The position numbers and the translations under genes were made by a program. This document shows positions 1 to 5,894 of a DNA stretch of 6,401 bases, piece after piece. The stretch is from assembly GCA_030446945.1 (NCBI GenBank), contig JAUJMI010000226.1:1-6401 (forward strand). The letters are read 5' to 3'. Source of the stretch: Longimicrobium sp. (GTDB taxonomy: Bacteria > Gemmatimonadota > Gemmatimonadetes > Longimicrobiales > Longimicrobiaceae). The notes beneath the pieces are model-generated. The model was not told the DNA's origin. It was given only the letters and a program-made list of their open reading frames with translations, and searched no databases. Position 1 is the stretch's first letter. Each line of letters starts with the position of its first letter.

Positions 1-1
1 C

Positions 2-1402
2 ATGCACACCCACGCTTCAGGCGCGGTACTCCCGGACAACGATCCCGGGCCCGGTACGGACCGGCTGCAGCGGCAGCTCGGGCTGTGGAGCGCGATGGCA
101 GTGCTGGTGGGCTCCACCATCGGGAGCGGGATCTTTCGGGTGCCCAGCACCATCGCGGGCGAGGTGGGCACGGTGGGGGCGATGGCGATGCTCTGGATCC
201 TCGGCGCGCTGATCGCCCTCTTCGGCGCGCTGACGCTGGCGGAGCTGGCGGCGCTCTTCCCGCGGTCCGGCGGGATCTACGTCTTCCTGCGCGAGGCGTA
301 CGGGCCGCTCCCCGCCTTTCTCTTCGGGTGGACCGAGATGCTGGTGATCCGCCCCTCGGCGCTGGGGGGAATCGCGATGCTCTTCGCGGAGTACGTGCAG
401 ACCTTTGTCCCCATCAGCGAGGGGCAGGTGAGGCTCGTGGCGATGGCGGCGATCGTGACGCTGGCGACCGCCAACATCATCTCGCTGAAGTTCGGCGCGC
501 TGGTGCAGAACGCGTCCACCGCGGCGAAGGCGGCGACGCTGGTCGGGCTCGCCGTGACGGCGTTCGTGGTGGGCGACTACGCGGGCGGGAGCTTCGCGCA
601 GCCCATCCTGTGGTCGCCGACCAGCTGGGGCGGGTTCGGGATCGCGCTGGTGGCGGTGATGTGGGCGTACGACGGGTGGGCGGACCTGACGTTCATGGCC
701 GGCGAGGTCAAAGACCCGGGCCGCAACCTGCCGCGCGCCCTGCTGGGGGGAACCGCCGCGGTGGTGGTCATCTACCTGGTGGTGAACGCCGCGTACCTGT
801 ACGTCCTTCCCTCGGCTGAGATGCCCGGGAAGCCGCTGGTGGCGGCGGACGCCGCGCGCTCGCTCTTTGGGCAGGTGGGGGCGTCGATCGTGGCGGCGAT
901 GGTGATGCTCTCGGCCTTCGGAGCGCTGAACGGCTCCACCATGACGGGCCCGCGCATCTTCTACGCGATGGCGGAGGACGGGCTCTTCTTCCGCCCCATC
1001 GCAGCGGTGCACCCGCGCTTCCGCACGCCCTACGCGGCGATCACGATGGCGGCCGTCCTGGGGATCGGCTACGTGTCGTTCCGCAATTTCGAGCAGCTGG
1101 CGGACGCCTTCATCCTGGGGATCTGGCCGTTCTACGCGCTGGCGGTGCTCGCCGTCTTCACGCTGCGCCGCTCGCGGCCGGACCTCGAGCGCCCGTACCG
1201 CACCTGGGGCTATCCCGGGGTCCCCATCGTCTTCCTCATCGCTTCGGTGGCGATGCTCCTCAACGCCGCCCTCCGCGAGACGGGGTCCACGCTGTTCGGG
1301 TTCGCGATCATCCTGCTTGGGATCCCGGTGTTCTTCATCTGGCAGGCGGTGCGGCGGCGGGAGGCGGGGGATGTCGGCCAGCCCGGGGGCACCGGCGGCT
1401 GA
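2..1402 (+). CDS. APC-superfamily amino-acid permease (LAT-like)
   Basis: Inner-membrane secondary transporter, most likely moving amino acids by proton symport or exchange; the substrate cannot be read from sequence. The 466 residues fit the usual 430-500 of the family, and about twelve hydrophobic segments alternate with short polar loops. The unwound substrate-binding part of helix 1 is seen as GSTIGSGIF (residues 37-45). Around residues 222-246, AYDGW followed by EVKDPGRNLPRA is the characteristic helix 6-7 loop of LAT-like members. NGSTMTGPRIFYAMAEDG (310-327) and RPYRTWGYPGVP (397-408) are further family hallmarks. The ATG at base 2 leaves a plausible cytoplasmic N-terminus of about 27 residues, but only one base lies upstream, so no ribosome-binding site can be seen and the true start could be outside the window. 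The next gene is convergent, so no operon partner is visible downstream. Family call is confident; substrate is unknown. Confidence 0.93.
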   Translation: MHTHASGAVLPDNDPGPGTDRLQRQLGLWSAMAVLVGSTIGSGIFRVPSTIAGEVGTVGAMAMLWILGALIALFGALTLAELAALFPRSGGIYVFLREAYGPLPAFLFGWTEMLVIRPSALGGIAMLFAEYVQTFVPISEGQVRLVAMAAIVTLATANIISLKFGALVQNASTAAKAATLVGLAVTAFVVGDYAGGSFAQPILWSPTSWGGFGIALVAVMWAYDGWADLTFMAGEVKDPGRNLPRALLGGTAAVVVIYLVVNAAYLYVLPSAEMPGKPLVAADAARSLFGQVGASIVAAMVMLSAFGALNGSTMTGPRIFYAMAEDGLFFRPIAAVHPRFRTPYAAITMAAVLGIGYVSFRNFEQLADAFILGIWPFYALAVLAVFTLRRSRPDLERPYRTWGYPGVPIVFLIASVAMLLNAALRETGSTLFGFAIILLGIPVFFIWQAVRRREAGDVGQPGGTGG

Positions 1403-1432
1403 AGCCCGGCTGGAACCCCGGGAAGACGGTCA

Positions 1433-1462
1433 GGTGATCCGCAGCCTCCGTGGCAAATCACC
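1433..1462 (+). terminator. weak hairpin just after the permease
   Basis: GGTGAT (1433-1438) and ATCACC (1457-1462) are perfect inverted arms of 6 bp around an 18-base loop. The flanking TCAGG and CCTGA can add pairs across a bulge. It starts 30 bases after the permease stop, but no T-run follows, so it is at best part of a termination or mRNA-protecting structure. Confidence 0.25.
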
Positions 1463-1474
1463 GTGCCTGAGGCG

Positions 1475-1506
1475 AGTCCGCCGGCGCGAGTCCGCGCAGG
1501 CGGACT
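1475..1506. terminator. two-part hairpin between convergent genes, possible terminator
   Basis: The outer stem is AGTCCGCC (1475-1482) with GGCGGACT (1499-1506), 8 bp. After one G/A mismatch an inner stem GCGCG (1484-1488) with CGCGC (1493-1497) closes on a four-base loop, AGTC. On the + strand TTTCCC follows from the end of the stem, a short and imperfect U-tract; on the - strand there is none. The structure sits between the stops of the permease (1402) and the secreted protein (1525) and could serve either, with the + direction better supported. It also contains a direct repeat GCGAGTCCGC (1472-1481 and 1486-1495). Confidence 0.5.
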
Positions 1507-1524
1507 TTCCCGTGGTTCTGACAG

Positions 1525-1974
1525 CTACCGCGACAGGATGCGCAGGCCGAAAGGGCAGAACTCGGTGCGGCAGCCGGCCATGGTGACCGAGACGAGGTGC
1601 GGGCCGGTGGCGTCGGCGACGAAGGTGAGGATGGGGCGGGCGTCGGCCTCCACGTCCTCGGCAAGGACCTCCGCGCCGCCGGCGGCGAAGGCGCGCAGGT
1701 CGAGGTCGTCGCAGGCGGGGCCGCAGCCGGCGACCACGCTGTAGCGGCGGCCGGCGCGCAGGTTCACCTCCAGGCGCACGGAGCCGCCGCGCGGGAGCTC
1801 GCCCATCAACGACACGCGGCCGATGGCGCGCGCGTCCGGGACGAAGCCGCGCGAGGCGACGGCCTGCGCCGCCGTGTCCAGCTCCGCCAGGATCGCCTGG
1901 CGCGGGGTCTGGGCCGCGGCGGGGAGCGCGGCGGGTGCGGCGGCGAAGAGCGCGGCGAGCAGGGCGCGGGTCAT
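1525..1974 (-). CDS. small secreted protein, PPC-like beta-sandwich, four cysteines
   Basis: Function unknown. The 149 residues begin with a clear Sec signal peptide: basic start MTR, a hydrophobic Ala/Leu core, and a likely cleavage after the AAA at 19-21, before Gln22. The mature part has a short helical region (about 25-42), then alternating beta-type segments. The stretch 73-130 (AGRRYSVVAGCG, then DDLDLRAF, a Gly-rich turn, EDVEAD, PILTFVA, TGPHLVSV) follows the pattern of pre-peptidase C-terminal domains, in which a DLDL strand and a tG.Y..v strand are typical; this is a pattern match by eye. Four cysteines (84, 88, 135, 140) could form two disulfides in the periplasm. The ATG at 1974 is the only start that keeps the signal peptide, though no Shine-Dalgarno sequence is visible before it. 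It is divergent from the secreted M1 peptidase and shares its 139-bp upstream region. Expression and export are likely; the role is open. Confidence 0.75.
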   Translation of the reverse strand: MTRALLAALFAAAPAALPAAAQTPRQAILAELDTAAQAVASRGFVPDARAIGRVSLMGELPRGGSVRLEVNLRAGRRYSVVAGCGPACDDLDLRAFAAGGAEVLAEDVEADARPILTFVADATGPHLVSVTMAGCRTEFCPFGLRILSR

Positions 1975-2010
1975 GGAAGCGGGGCCGGGGGGGAGCGCGG
2001 GGAGCGGGGA

Positions 2011-2040
2011 ACGCTAACGCCCCGCTTCCACGCGCGGCAA
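2011..2040 (-). promoter_or_regulatory. candidate promoter of the secreted protein gene
   Basis: Read on the - strand, TTGCCG (2035-2040) could be a -35 element and TAGCGT (2011-2016) a -10 element, separated by 18 bases. Both match only the most conserved positions of the sigma-70 consensus. The position about 40 bases ahead of the start codon is sensible. Confidence 0.25.
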
Positions 2041-2057
2041 GGGGTGCGCTTCCTTGC
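2037..2057. promoter_or_regulatory. inverted repeat CCTTGC between the divergent genes
   Basis: GCAAGG (2037-2042) and CCTTGC (2052-2057) are perfect inverted arms separated by nine bases. Each arm overlaps the candidate -35 element of one of the two divergent promoters, so it may be a symmetric operator or simply a mirrored -35 region. No known regulator site is recognised. Confidence 0.35.
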
Positions 2058-2081
2058 GCCGTGTCACGCGCGCGCTACGTT
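2054..2081 (+). promoter_or_regulatory. candidate promoter of the M1 peptidase gene
   Basis: TTGCGC (2054-2059) as -35 and TACGTT (2076-2081) as -10, spaced by 16 bases, keep the TTG and the TA...T positions of the sigma-70 consensus. Transcription would start near 2088, leaving a short leader that carries the ribosome-binding site at 2101. Each hexamer matches only three of six positions, so this is tentative. Confidence 0.35.
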
Positions 2082-2100
2082 TCGCCGTGAACCCATTTCC

Positions 2101-2105
2101 GGAGG
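2101..2105 (+). promoter_or_regulatory. Shine-Dalgarno sequence that fixes the M1 peptidase start
   Basis: GGAGG lies eight bases before the ATG at 2114, which is ideal spacing. It decides in favour of this start over in-frame alternatives further upstream (for example the TTG at 2054), because only this ATG puts the signal peptide at the N-terminus. Confidence 0.8.
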
Positions 2106-2113
2106 ATGACCGA

Positions 2114-4102
2114 ATGAAGCGCTGGTCCCCCACGCTGGCCGGCGCGCTGCTCGCGCTCGGGGCCGCGGCCCAGGCCGCGCACGCGCAGGACCCCGCCGGA
2201 CCCACCGCCGCCACGGTGGCACGGCGGGCGGTGCCCAACCCGATCGTGGCGCCGCGCGACTTCCAGCGCGCCGTTTCCCGCGGGACGCGCACCATCACCG
2301 GCGCGCCGGGGCCGCGCTACTGGCAGCAGCGCGCCGACTACCGCATCCGGGCCACCGTGGACGCGGCGGCGAAGACGCTCACCGGCAGCGAGACAATCAC
2401 CTACCACAACCGCTCGCCGGACACGCTGCGCATAGTGTGGCTGCAGCTGATGCAGAACGTCCACCAGGCCGAGGCGCCGCGCAACGAGGAGGCCGAGGTC
2501 ACCGGCGGCTACCGCTTCACGCGCGTGGCGGCGGGCGGTCAGCCGGTGCCCGAGAGCGAGGATCTGCGCTCCGGCTCCGGCTACGCCGTCGACTTCACGC
2601 GCATGGCCATCCGCCCCGCGAGCCCGGTGCTCCCGGGCGACTCCGTGCGCCTGGAGCTGGACTGGAGCTACAAAATCCCGCAGGCCGGCGCCGGCGCGCG
2701 CATGGGCCATAGCCGCGACAACCTGCTCTACCTGGCCTACTGGTACCCGCAGATGGCGGTGTACGACGACGTAGTCGGCTGGCAGACGGATCCCTTTCTG
2801 GGCGCCGCCGAGTTCTACATGGGGTACGGGAGCTACGAGTACACCGTGGACGCGCCCGAGGGGTGGGTGGTGATGGGGACGGGCAACCTCACCAACCCCG
2901 AGCGGGTGCTCCCGGCCGACGTCCTCCAGCGCTGGCGCCGCGCGGCGCAGAGCGACACGCCGGTCCGCGTGCTGGGCGCGGGCGGCTTCGGGGCGGGGAA
3001 GGCCACGCTGCGCGGCGCCAACGGCCGCCTGCAGTGGACCTTTCGGGCGGACAGCGTGCGCGACGTGGCGTTCAGCATGACGCGCGAGTCCAACTGGGAC
3101 GCGGCGCGCACCCCCGTCGGCGTCCGCAACGGCGACGGGCGCACGGATTACGTGCTGATCCAGTCGCTCTGGCGCGCGACGGCGCCGCGCTGGGCGAACA
3201 TGGTGAAGTACTCGCAGCAGTCCATCACCCACCACTCCGGGTTCACGGGCGTGCGCTACCCCTGGCCGCACATGACCGCGGTGGAGGGGGAGGAGATCAT
3301 GGGCGGCGGGATGGAGTACCCCATGATGACCCTGATCGGCCCGTACAACGCGCAGGGCGACACCGCGCTCTACAGCGTGACGGCGCACGAGCTCGGCCAC
3401 ATGTGGTTCCCGATGATCATCGGGGTCGACGAGCGGCGCTACGGGTGGATGGACGAGGGGACGACCAACTTCAACGAGAACGAGGCGTTCAACGACTTCT
3501 ACCGCGGCGCCCCCAACGCGCACCTGCGCGAACAGCGGCAGTACGTCAGCTTCGTGAACAACGTTGGCGACCCGGAGCTCCTCCGCTGGACGGACCTGCA
3601 GCAGCCGAACCTGAGCGGGTTCGCCAGCTACACCAAGCCGGCCACCCTGCTCTCCGCCCTGCGCGGCCTGCTGGGCGAGGAGACGTTCATGCGCACCTAC
3701 CGCAACTACGCGCGCACCTGGGCATTCAAGCACCCGAAGCCGTGGGACTTCTTCAACGCGTTCAACGCGGGTGCCGGGCGCAACCTGGACTGGTTCTGGT
3801 CCACCTGGTACAAGGAGGCCTGGACGCTGGACCAGGCGCTGGGCAGCGTTACAAGTGGCGGTGCGAATACCGTGATCACCGTTGAGGACCGCGGCAGCGC
3901 GCCGATGCCGGCCCGCCTCCTCGTCACGCGCCAGGACGGCACCACGGAGCGCCGCGAGATCCCGGTGGAGACCTGGCTGGGCGGCGCGCGCTCCGCCACG
4001 GTGAGCGTGCCCAGGGGCGGCTCGCCGGTGGTGCGGGTGGAGATCGATCCCACCAGCTCCTTCCCCGACGTGGACCGCGCGAACAACGTCTGGACGCGCT
4101 GA
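2114..4102 (+). CDS. secreted M1-family zinc metallopeptidase (aminopeptidase)
   Basis: Exported gluzincin peptidase that probably removes N-terminal residues from peptides outside the inner membrane. The 662-residue product begins with a signal peptide (MKRW, hydrophobic core, AHA at 22-24 before Gln25). Residues about 60-300 form the saddle-like N-terminal beta domain that M1 enzymes use to cover the active site. The substrate-anchoring motif is GGGMEY (397-402), where the family usually has GxMEN. The zinc site is complete: HELGH (425-429) and the third ligand Glu448 in WMDEGTTNF, giving HExxH-x18-E. Tyr506 in ASYTKPATLL matches the catalytic Tyr position of the family (YxK). After a helical part, a beta-rich tail of roughly 90 residues (about 570-662) ends the protein. 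It is shorter than PepN (about 870) and lacks that enzyme's large C-terminal helical domain; this is common in bacterial secreted M1 proteins. The gene is monocistronic, ending at a strong bidirectional terminator. Whether it is free or surface-attached cannot be seen. Confidence 0.93.
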   Translation: MKRWSPTLAGALLALGAAAQAAHAQDPAGPTAATVARRAVPNPIVAPRDFQRAVSRGTRTITGAPGPRYWQQRADYRIRATVDAAAKTLTGSETITYHNRSPDTLRIVWLQLMQNVHQAEAPRNEEAEVTGGYRFTRVAAGGQPVPESEDLRSGSGYAVDFTRMAIRPASPVLPGDSVRLELDWSYKIPQAGAGARMGHSRDNLLYLAYWYPQMAVYDDVVGWQTDPFLGAAEFYMGYGSYEYTVDAPEGWVVMGTGNLTNPERVLPADVLQRWRRAAQSDTPVRVLGAGGFGAGKATLRGANGRLQWTFRADSVRDVAFSMTRESNWDAARTPVGVRNGDGRTDYVLIQSLWRATAPRWANMVKYSQQSITHHSGFTGVRYPWPHMTAVEGEEIMGGGMEYPMMTLIGPYNAQGDTALYSVTAHELGHMWFPMIIGVDERRYGWMDEGTTNFNENEAFNDFYRGAPNAHLREQRQYVSFVNNVGDPELLRWTDLQQPNLSGFASYTKPATLLSALRGLLGEETFMRTYRNYARTWAFKHPKPWDFFNAFNAGAGRNLDWFWSTWYKEAWTLDQALGSVTSGGANTVITVEDRGSAPMPARLLVTRQDGTTERREIPVETWLGGARSATVSVPRGGSPVVRVEIDPTSSFPDVDRANNVWTR

Positions 4103-4118
4103 TTCGTAACTGCCGGGT

Positions 4119-4216
4119 CTCACGCGGAGACGTGGAGGCGCGGAGAACTACTAGAAAAAGGGAGGCCGCTCCACGCTCCAGCGGCCTCCCTTCCTTTGTC
4201 CGCGTCTACGCGTGAG
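4119..4216. repeat. large inverted repeat made of ACGCGGAG octamers around the terminator
   Basis: The left arm CTCACGCGGAGACG (4119-4132) pairs with CGTCTACGCGTGAG (4203-4216) at 13 of 14 positions. The left side contains three tandem octamers, ACGCGGAG, ACGTGGAG and GCGCGGAG (4122-4145). The right side, read on the - strand, contains two, ACGCGTAG and ACGCGGAC. The terminator hairpin sits inside. The form suggests a dispersed, palindromic intergenic element, but only one copy is visible here. Confidence 0.6.
4158..4192. terminator. bidirectional Rho-independent terminator
   Basis: The stem AAGGGAGGCCGCT (4158-4170) pairs perfectly with AGCGGCCTCCCTT (4180-4192), 13 bp, around the nine-base loop CCACGCTCC. 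On the + strand the stem is followed by CCTTTG and on the - strand by TTTCTAG, so both readings have a U-rich tail. It lies between the stops of the M1 peptidase (4102) and the PLP enzyme (4231), which face each other, and should end both transcripts. Confidence 0.85.
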
Positions 4217-4230
4217 CCAGGTTGTCCCTT

Positions 4231-5493
4231 TCAGCCCGCGATGCGGCGGACGCCTTCGAGGAGGCGGTCGACGTCTTCGACAGTCGTGTAGGGCGCGAGG
4301 CCGGCGCGGATCAGGCCGCCGCAGTCGTCCAGCGCCAGGCGCTCGCATACGCTGGTCGCGTAGAAGTTGCCGTTCCACACGAAGACCCCCTCCTCGCCCA
4401 GCCGCCTCGCCACCTCGTCCGGGGAGGCGCCGGGGACGGTGAAGCCGAGGGTTGGGGTGCGCGGCTGCCCGTCCGGGACGCCGTAGACGCGCGTGCCGGG
4501 GATGGCGCGGATCCCGGAGATCATGCGGTCGAAGAGCTCGCGCTCGTGCGTCTCGATCAGCTCGAACGCCTGGTCCAGCGCCGTGCGGCGGTCGCCGGCC
4601 GGGGTGCCCGCGAGGCCGGCGATCCAGTCCACGGCCGCGGCGGCGCCCACGATCCCCTCGTGGTTCTGCGTACCCGTCTCCCAGCGCTCCGGCGCCTCCT
4701 CGGAAGCGGGGGGAACCTTGTAGGGCGTAAGGCGCTCCAGGTGCTCGCGGCGGCCCCACAGGATGCCGACGTGCGGGCCAAAGAACTTGTAGGCCGAGCA
4801 GGCCAGGAAGTCGCACCCCAGCGCCTGCACGTCGATGCGGCGGTGCGGCGCCAGGTGCACCGCGTCCACGAAGGTGATGGCCCCCACGGCGCGGGCCATC
4901 GCCGTCACGCGGGGCACGTCGTTGATGGTCCCCACCGCGTTCGATGCGCCGCCTACCGCCACCAGCCGCGTCTTGGGGCCGATCGCCCGCTCCATCGCCT
5001 CGTAGTCCAGCTGCATCGTCTCGGCGATGAATGGCACGGAGCGCACCGTCGCCCCGCGGTCCTCGGCCATGCGGCGCCAGGGGGCCTGGTTCGCCTGGTG
5101 GTCCAGCTCGGTGACCACCACCTCGTCGCCGGGTCCCAGCTCGCGGCCCAGGGAGCGCGAGAGGTGAAAGGCGATCGTGGTCATGTTCGCGCCGAAGACG
5201 ATTTCCCGCGGCGATCCGGCGCCCAGGAAGTCGGCGAACGCCTCGCGCGCGCCCGTCATCGCGGCGTCGGTCTCTTCGCTGGTGCGGAAGTGGCCGTGGG
5301 TGTTCGCGTTGTGCAGCGTCAGGTACTGCACCATCGCCGCCGCCACCTCCTGCGGCACCTGGCTCCCGCCCGGCCCGTCGAAGAACGCGATCGGCTTGCC
5401 CGCGATACGACGCGCGTAGACCGGGAACGACGCGCGAACAGCGTCGGTGAACGAGTGTGAAGATACGGCGCTCAACTGCTCTGTGTTGTTCAT
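4231..5493 (-). CDS. PLP-dependent class V aminotransferase / cysteine-desulfurase-like protein
   Basis: Cytoplasmic fold-type I PLP enzyme, 420 residues, closest in layout to the NifS/SufS group. The cofactor Lys is 236 in SAYKFFGPHVG; Asp210 in FVDAVHLAPH contacts the pyridine ring; His132 in ELDHQAN is the ring-stacking residue; Arg396 in LIRAGLAPYTTVEDVD matches the substrate-carboxylate arginine. In SufS the sulfur-accepting Cys sits in GHHCA about 15 residues before that arginine. The corresponding stretch here is VWNGNFYATSVC (372-383), which places Tyr378 at the Cys position, with Cys383 five residues later. The pattern resembles the VC1184-type desulfurase-like subfamily as I recall it, so true desulfurase activity is doubtful; a lyase, racemase or aminotransferase role is possible. 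The start at 5493 gives the usual N-terminal segment before FFDGPGGSQVP, but it has no Shine-Dalgarno sequence. A short ORF overlapping the start by four bases may supply ribosomes. No suf or isc partner is nearby. Confidence 0.88.
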   Translation of the reverse strand: MNNTEQLSAVSSHSFTDAVRASFPVYARRIAGKPIAFFDGPGGSQVPQEVAAAMVQYLTLHNANTHGHFRTSEETDAAMTGAREAFADFLGAGSPREIVFGANMTTIAFHLSRSLGRELGPGDEVVVTELDHQANQAPWRRMAEDRGATVRSVPFIAETMQLDYEAMERAIGPKTRLVAVGGASNAVGTINDVPRVTAMARAVGAITFVDAVHLAPHRRIDVQALGCDFLACSAYKFFGPHVGILWGRREHLERLTPYKVPPASEEAPERWETGTQNHEGIVGAAAAVDWIAGLAGTPAGDRRTALDQAFELIETHERELFDRMISGIRAIPGTRVYGVPDGQPRTPTLGFTVPGASPDEVARRLGEEGVFVWNGNFYATSVCERLALDDCGGLIRAGLAPYTTVEDVDRLLEGVRRIAG

Positions 5494-5540
5494 TTTGTGA
5501 TGTACTGCATCAGACTGTTTGCGAAGGAGGAGACGCCCAT
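5490..5540 (-). CDS. possible 16-residue leader peptide coupled to the PLP enzyme gene
   Basis: A short reading frame encodes MGVSSFANSLMQYITK, and its TGA overlaps the ATG of the PLP enzyme as ATGA. A GAGG lies six bases before its own ATG on the - strand, whereas the downstream gene has no recognisable ribosome-binding site. That arrangement is typical of translational coupling. The frame stays open further upstream (ATG at 5675), but the longer version is Pro/Arg/Cys-rich and looks like non-coding sequence. No family is recognised, and chance occurrence of so short a frame cannot be excluded. Confidence 0.35.
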   Translation of the reverse strand: MGVSSFANSLMQYITK

Positions 5541-5818
5541 CGCGCGCCTCGCTTCAGCGCAGATGCAGGGGCCGCACCGCGACCGCGTCAGAATGCAGGG
5601 TGCGGGGCGTGTTGGCAACCGGCGGAGGTGCGTTGGGGCGAAGGACGGAGACGGGGCGCTCAGCGGCAGCCACACCGGGCGGCCCCCTACGAGGTGGTGA
5701 CGCGCTGGCGGGCGGCGTGGGGCAGGGCACCGGCGTGATAAATCACACCGTACGGCTCTGTGGATGGTATGCAGGGGCAGCGAGGAACGAGCGCGGGTGG
5801 GAGCCCGCCGCCCCCGAA
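5541..5818. other. intergenic region without a convincing gene
   Basis: Open frames on both strands are short, Arg/Pro/Gly-rich and without a credible start, so I read this as non-coding. It should hold the promoter and leader of the - strand PLP gene. A TACCAT hexamer on the - strand (5764-5769) is a possible -10 without a good -35. It also contains an inverted pair CCGCACC (5572-5578) and GGTGCGG (5599-5605), three copies of ATGCAGGG (5563, 5593, 5769), and an AT-richer palindrome at 5732-5749. No riboswitch class or tRNA is recognised. Confidence 0.5.
5732..5749. promoter_or_regulatory. palindrome with GTGAT-AA-ATCAC core, possible operator
   Basis: GGCGTGATAAATCACACC is symmetric at seven of eight base pairs around a two-base centre. 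It is one of the few AT-rich patches in the gap upstream of the PLP enzyme gene. The half-sites recall CRP/FNR-type TGA...TCA boxes, but the spacing is too short for either. Regulator unknown. Confidence 0.3.
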
Positions 5819-5863
5819 ACGCAAACCCCCTCCGCCAGGCAGTTCTGGGGGAGGGGGATGCGT
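5819..5863 (-). terminator. Rho-independent terminator of the sigma factor gene
   Basis: On the - strand, ACGC and CCCCCTCC (5850-5863) pair with GGAGGGGG and GCGT (5819-5833), with a small A/T bulge between the two parts. An inner CCAG/CTGG stem (5835-5838, 5845-5848) continues the hairpin to a six-base loop. The 8-bp GC core is followed by TTTGCGTTTC. It begins 31 bases after the stop of the sigma factor gene, as expected for its terminator. Confidence 0.7.
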
Positions 5864-5894
5864 TGCGGAGCGGCGCTGGGAGGAGAGGGCCCCC

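Noticed and set aside
17..1012. Open frame on the - strand inside the permease gene
   Set aside because: Arg/His-rich low-complexity translation typical of antisense frames in GC-rich genes; the + strand encodes a full permease with family motifs.
1597..2109. Open frame on the + strand opposite the small secreted protein
   Set aside because: Gly/Ala/Arg repeats with no motif. The - strand frame has a clean signal peptide and a plausible mature domain.
2106..2117. Tiny frame ATG-ACC-GAA-TGA overlapping the M1 start by ATGA
   Set aside because: The GGAGG directly abuts this ATG, so initiation there is not feasible. The same Shine-Dalgarno sequence is well placed for the ATG at 2114.
2075..4123. 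Long open frame on the - strand opposite the M1 peptidase (also 682 codons)
   Set aside because: It is a mirror of the codon bias of the real gene: His/Arg/Ala/Val-rich, without recognisable motifs. The + strand frame has a complete M1 active site, signal peptide and ribosome-binding site.
4222..5460. Open frame on the + strand opposite the PLP enzyme
   Set aside because: No domain pattern, rich in His/Arg/Ala/Val, and fully explained as the complement of a well-supported class V aminotransferase-like gene.
5490..5675. 61-codon version of the leader frame before the PLP enzyme
   Set aside because: The upstream 45 codons are Pro/Arg/Cys-rich and look non-coding; the GAGG fits the internal ATG at 5540, so only the 16-codon form is kept as a candidate.
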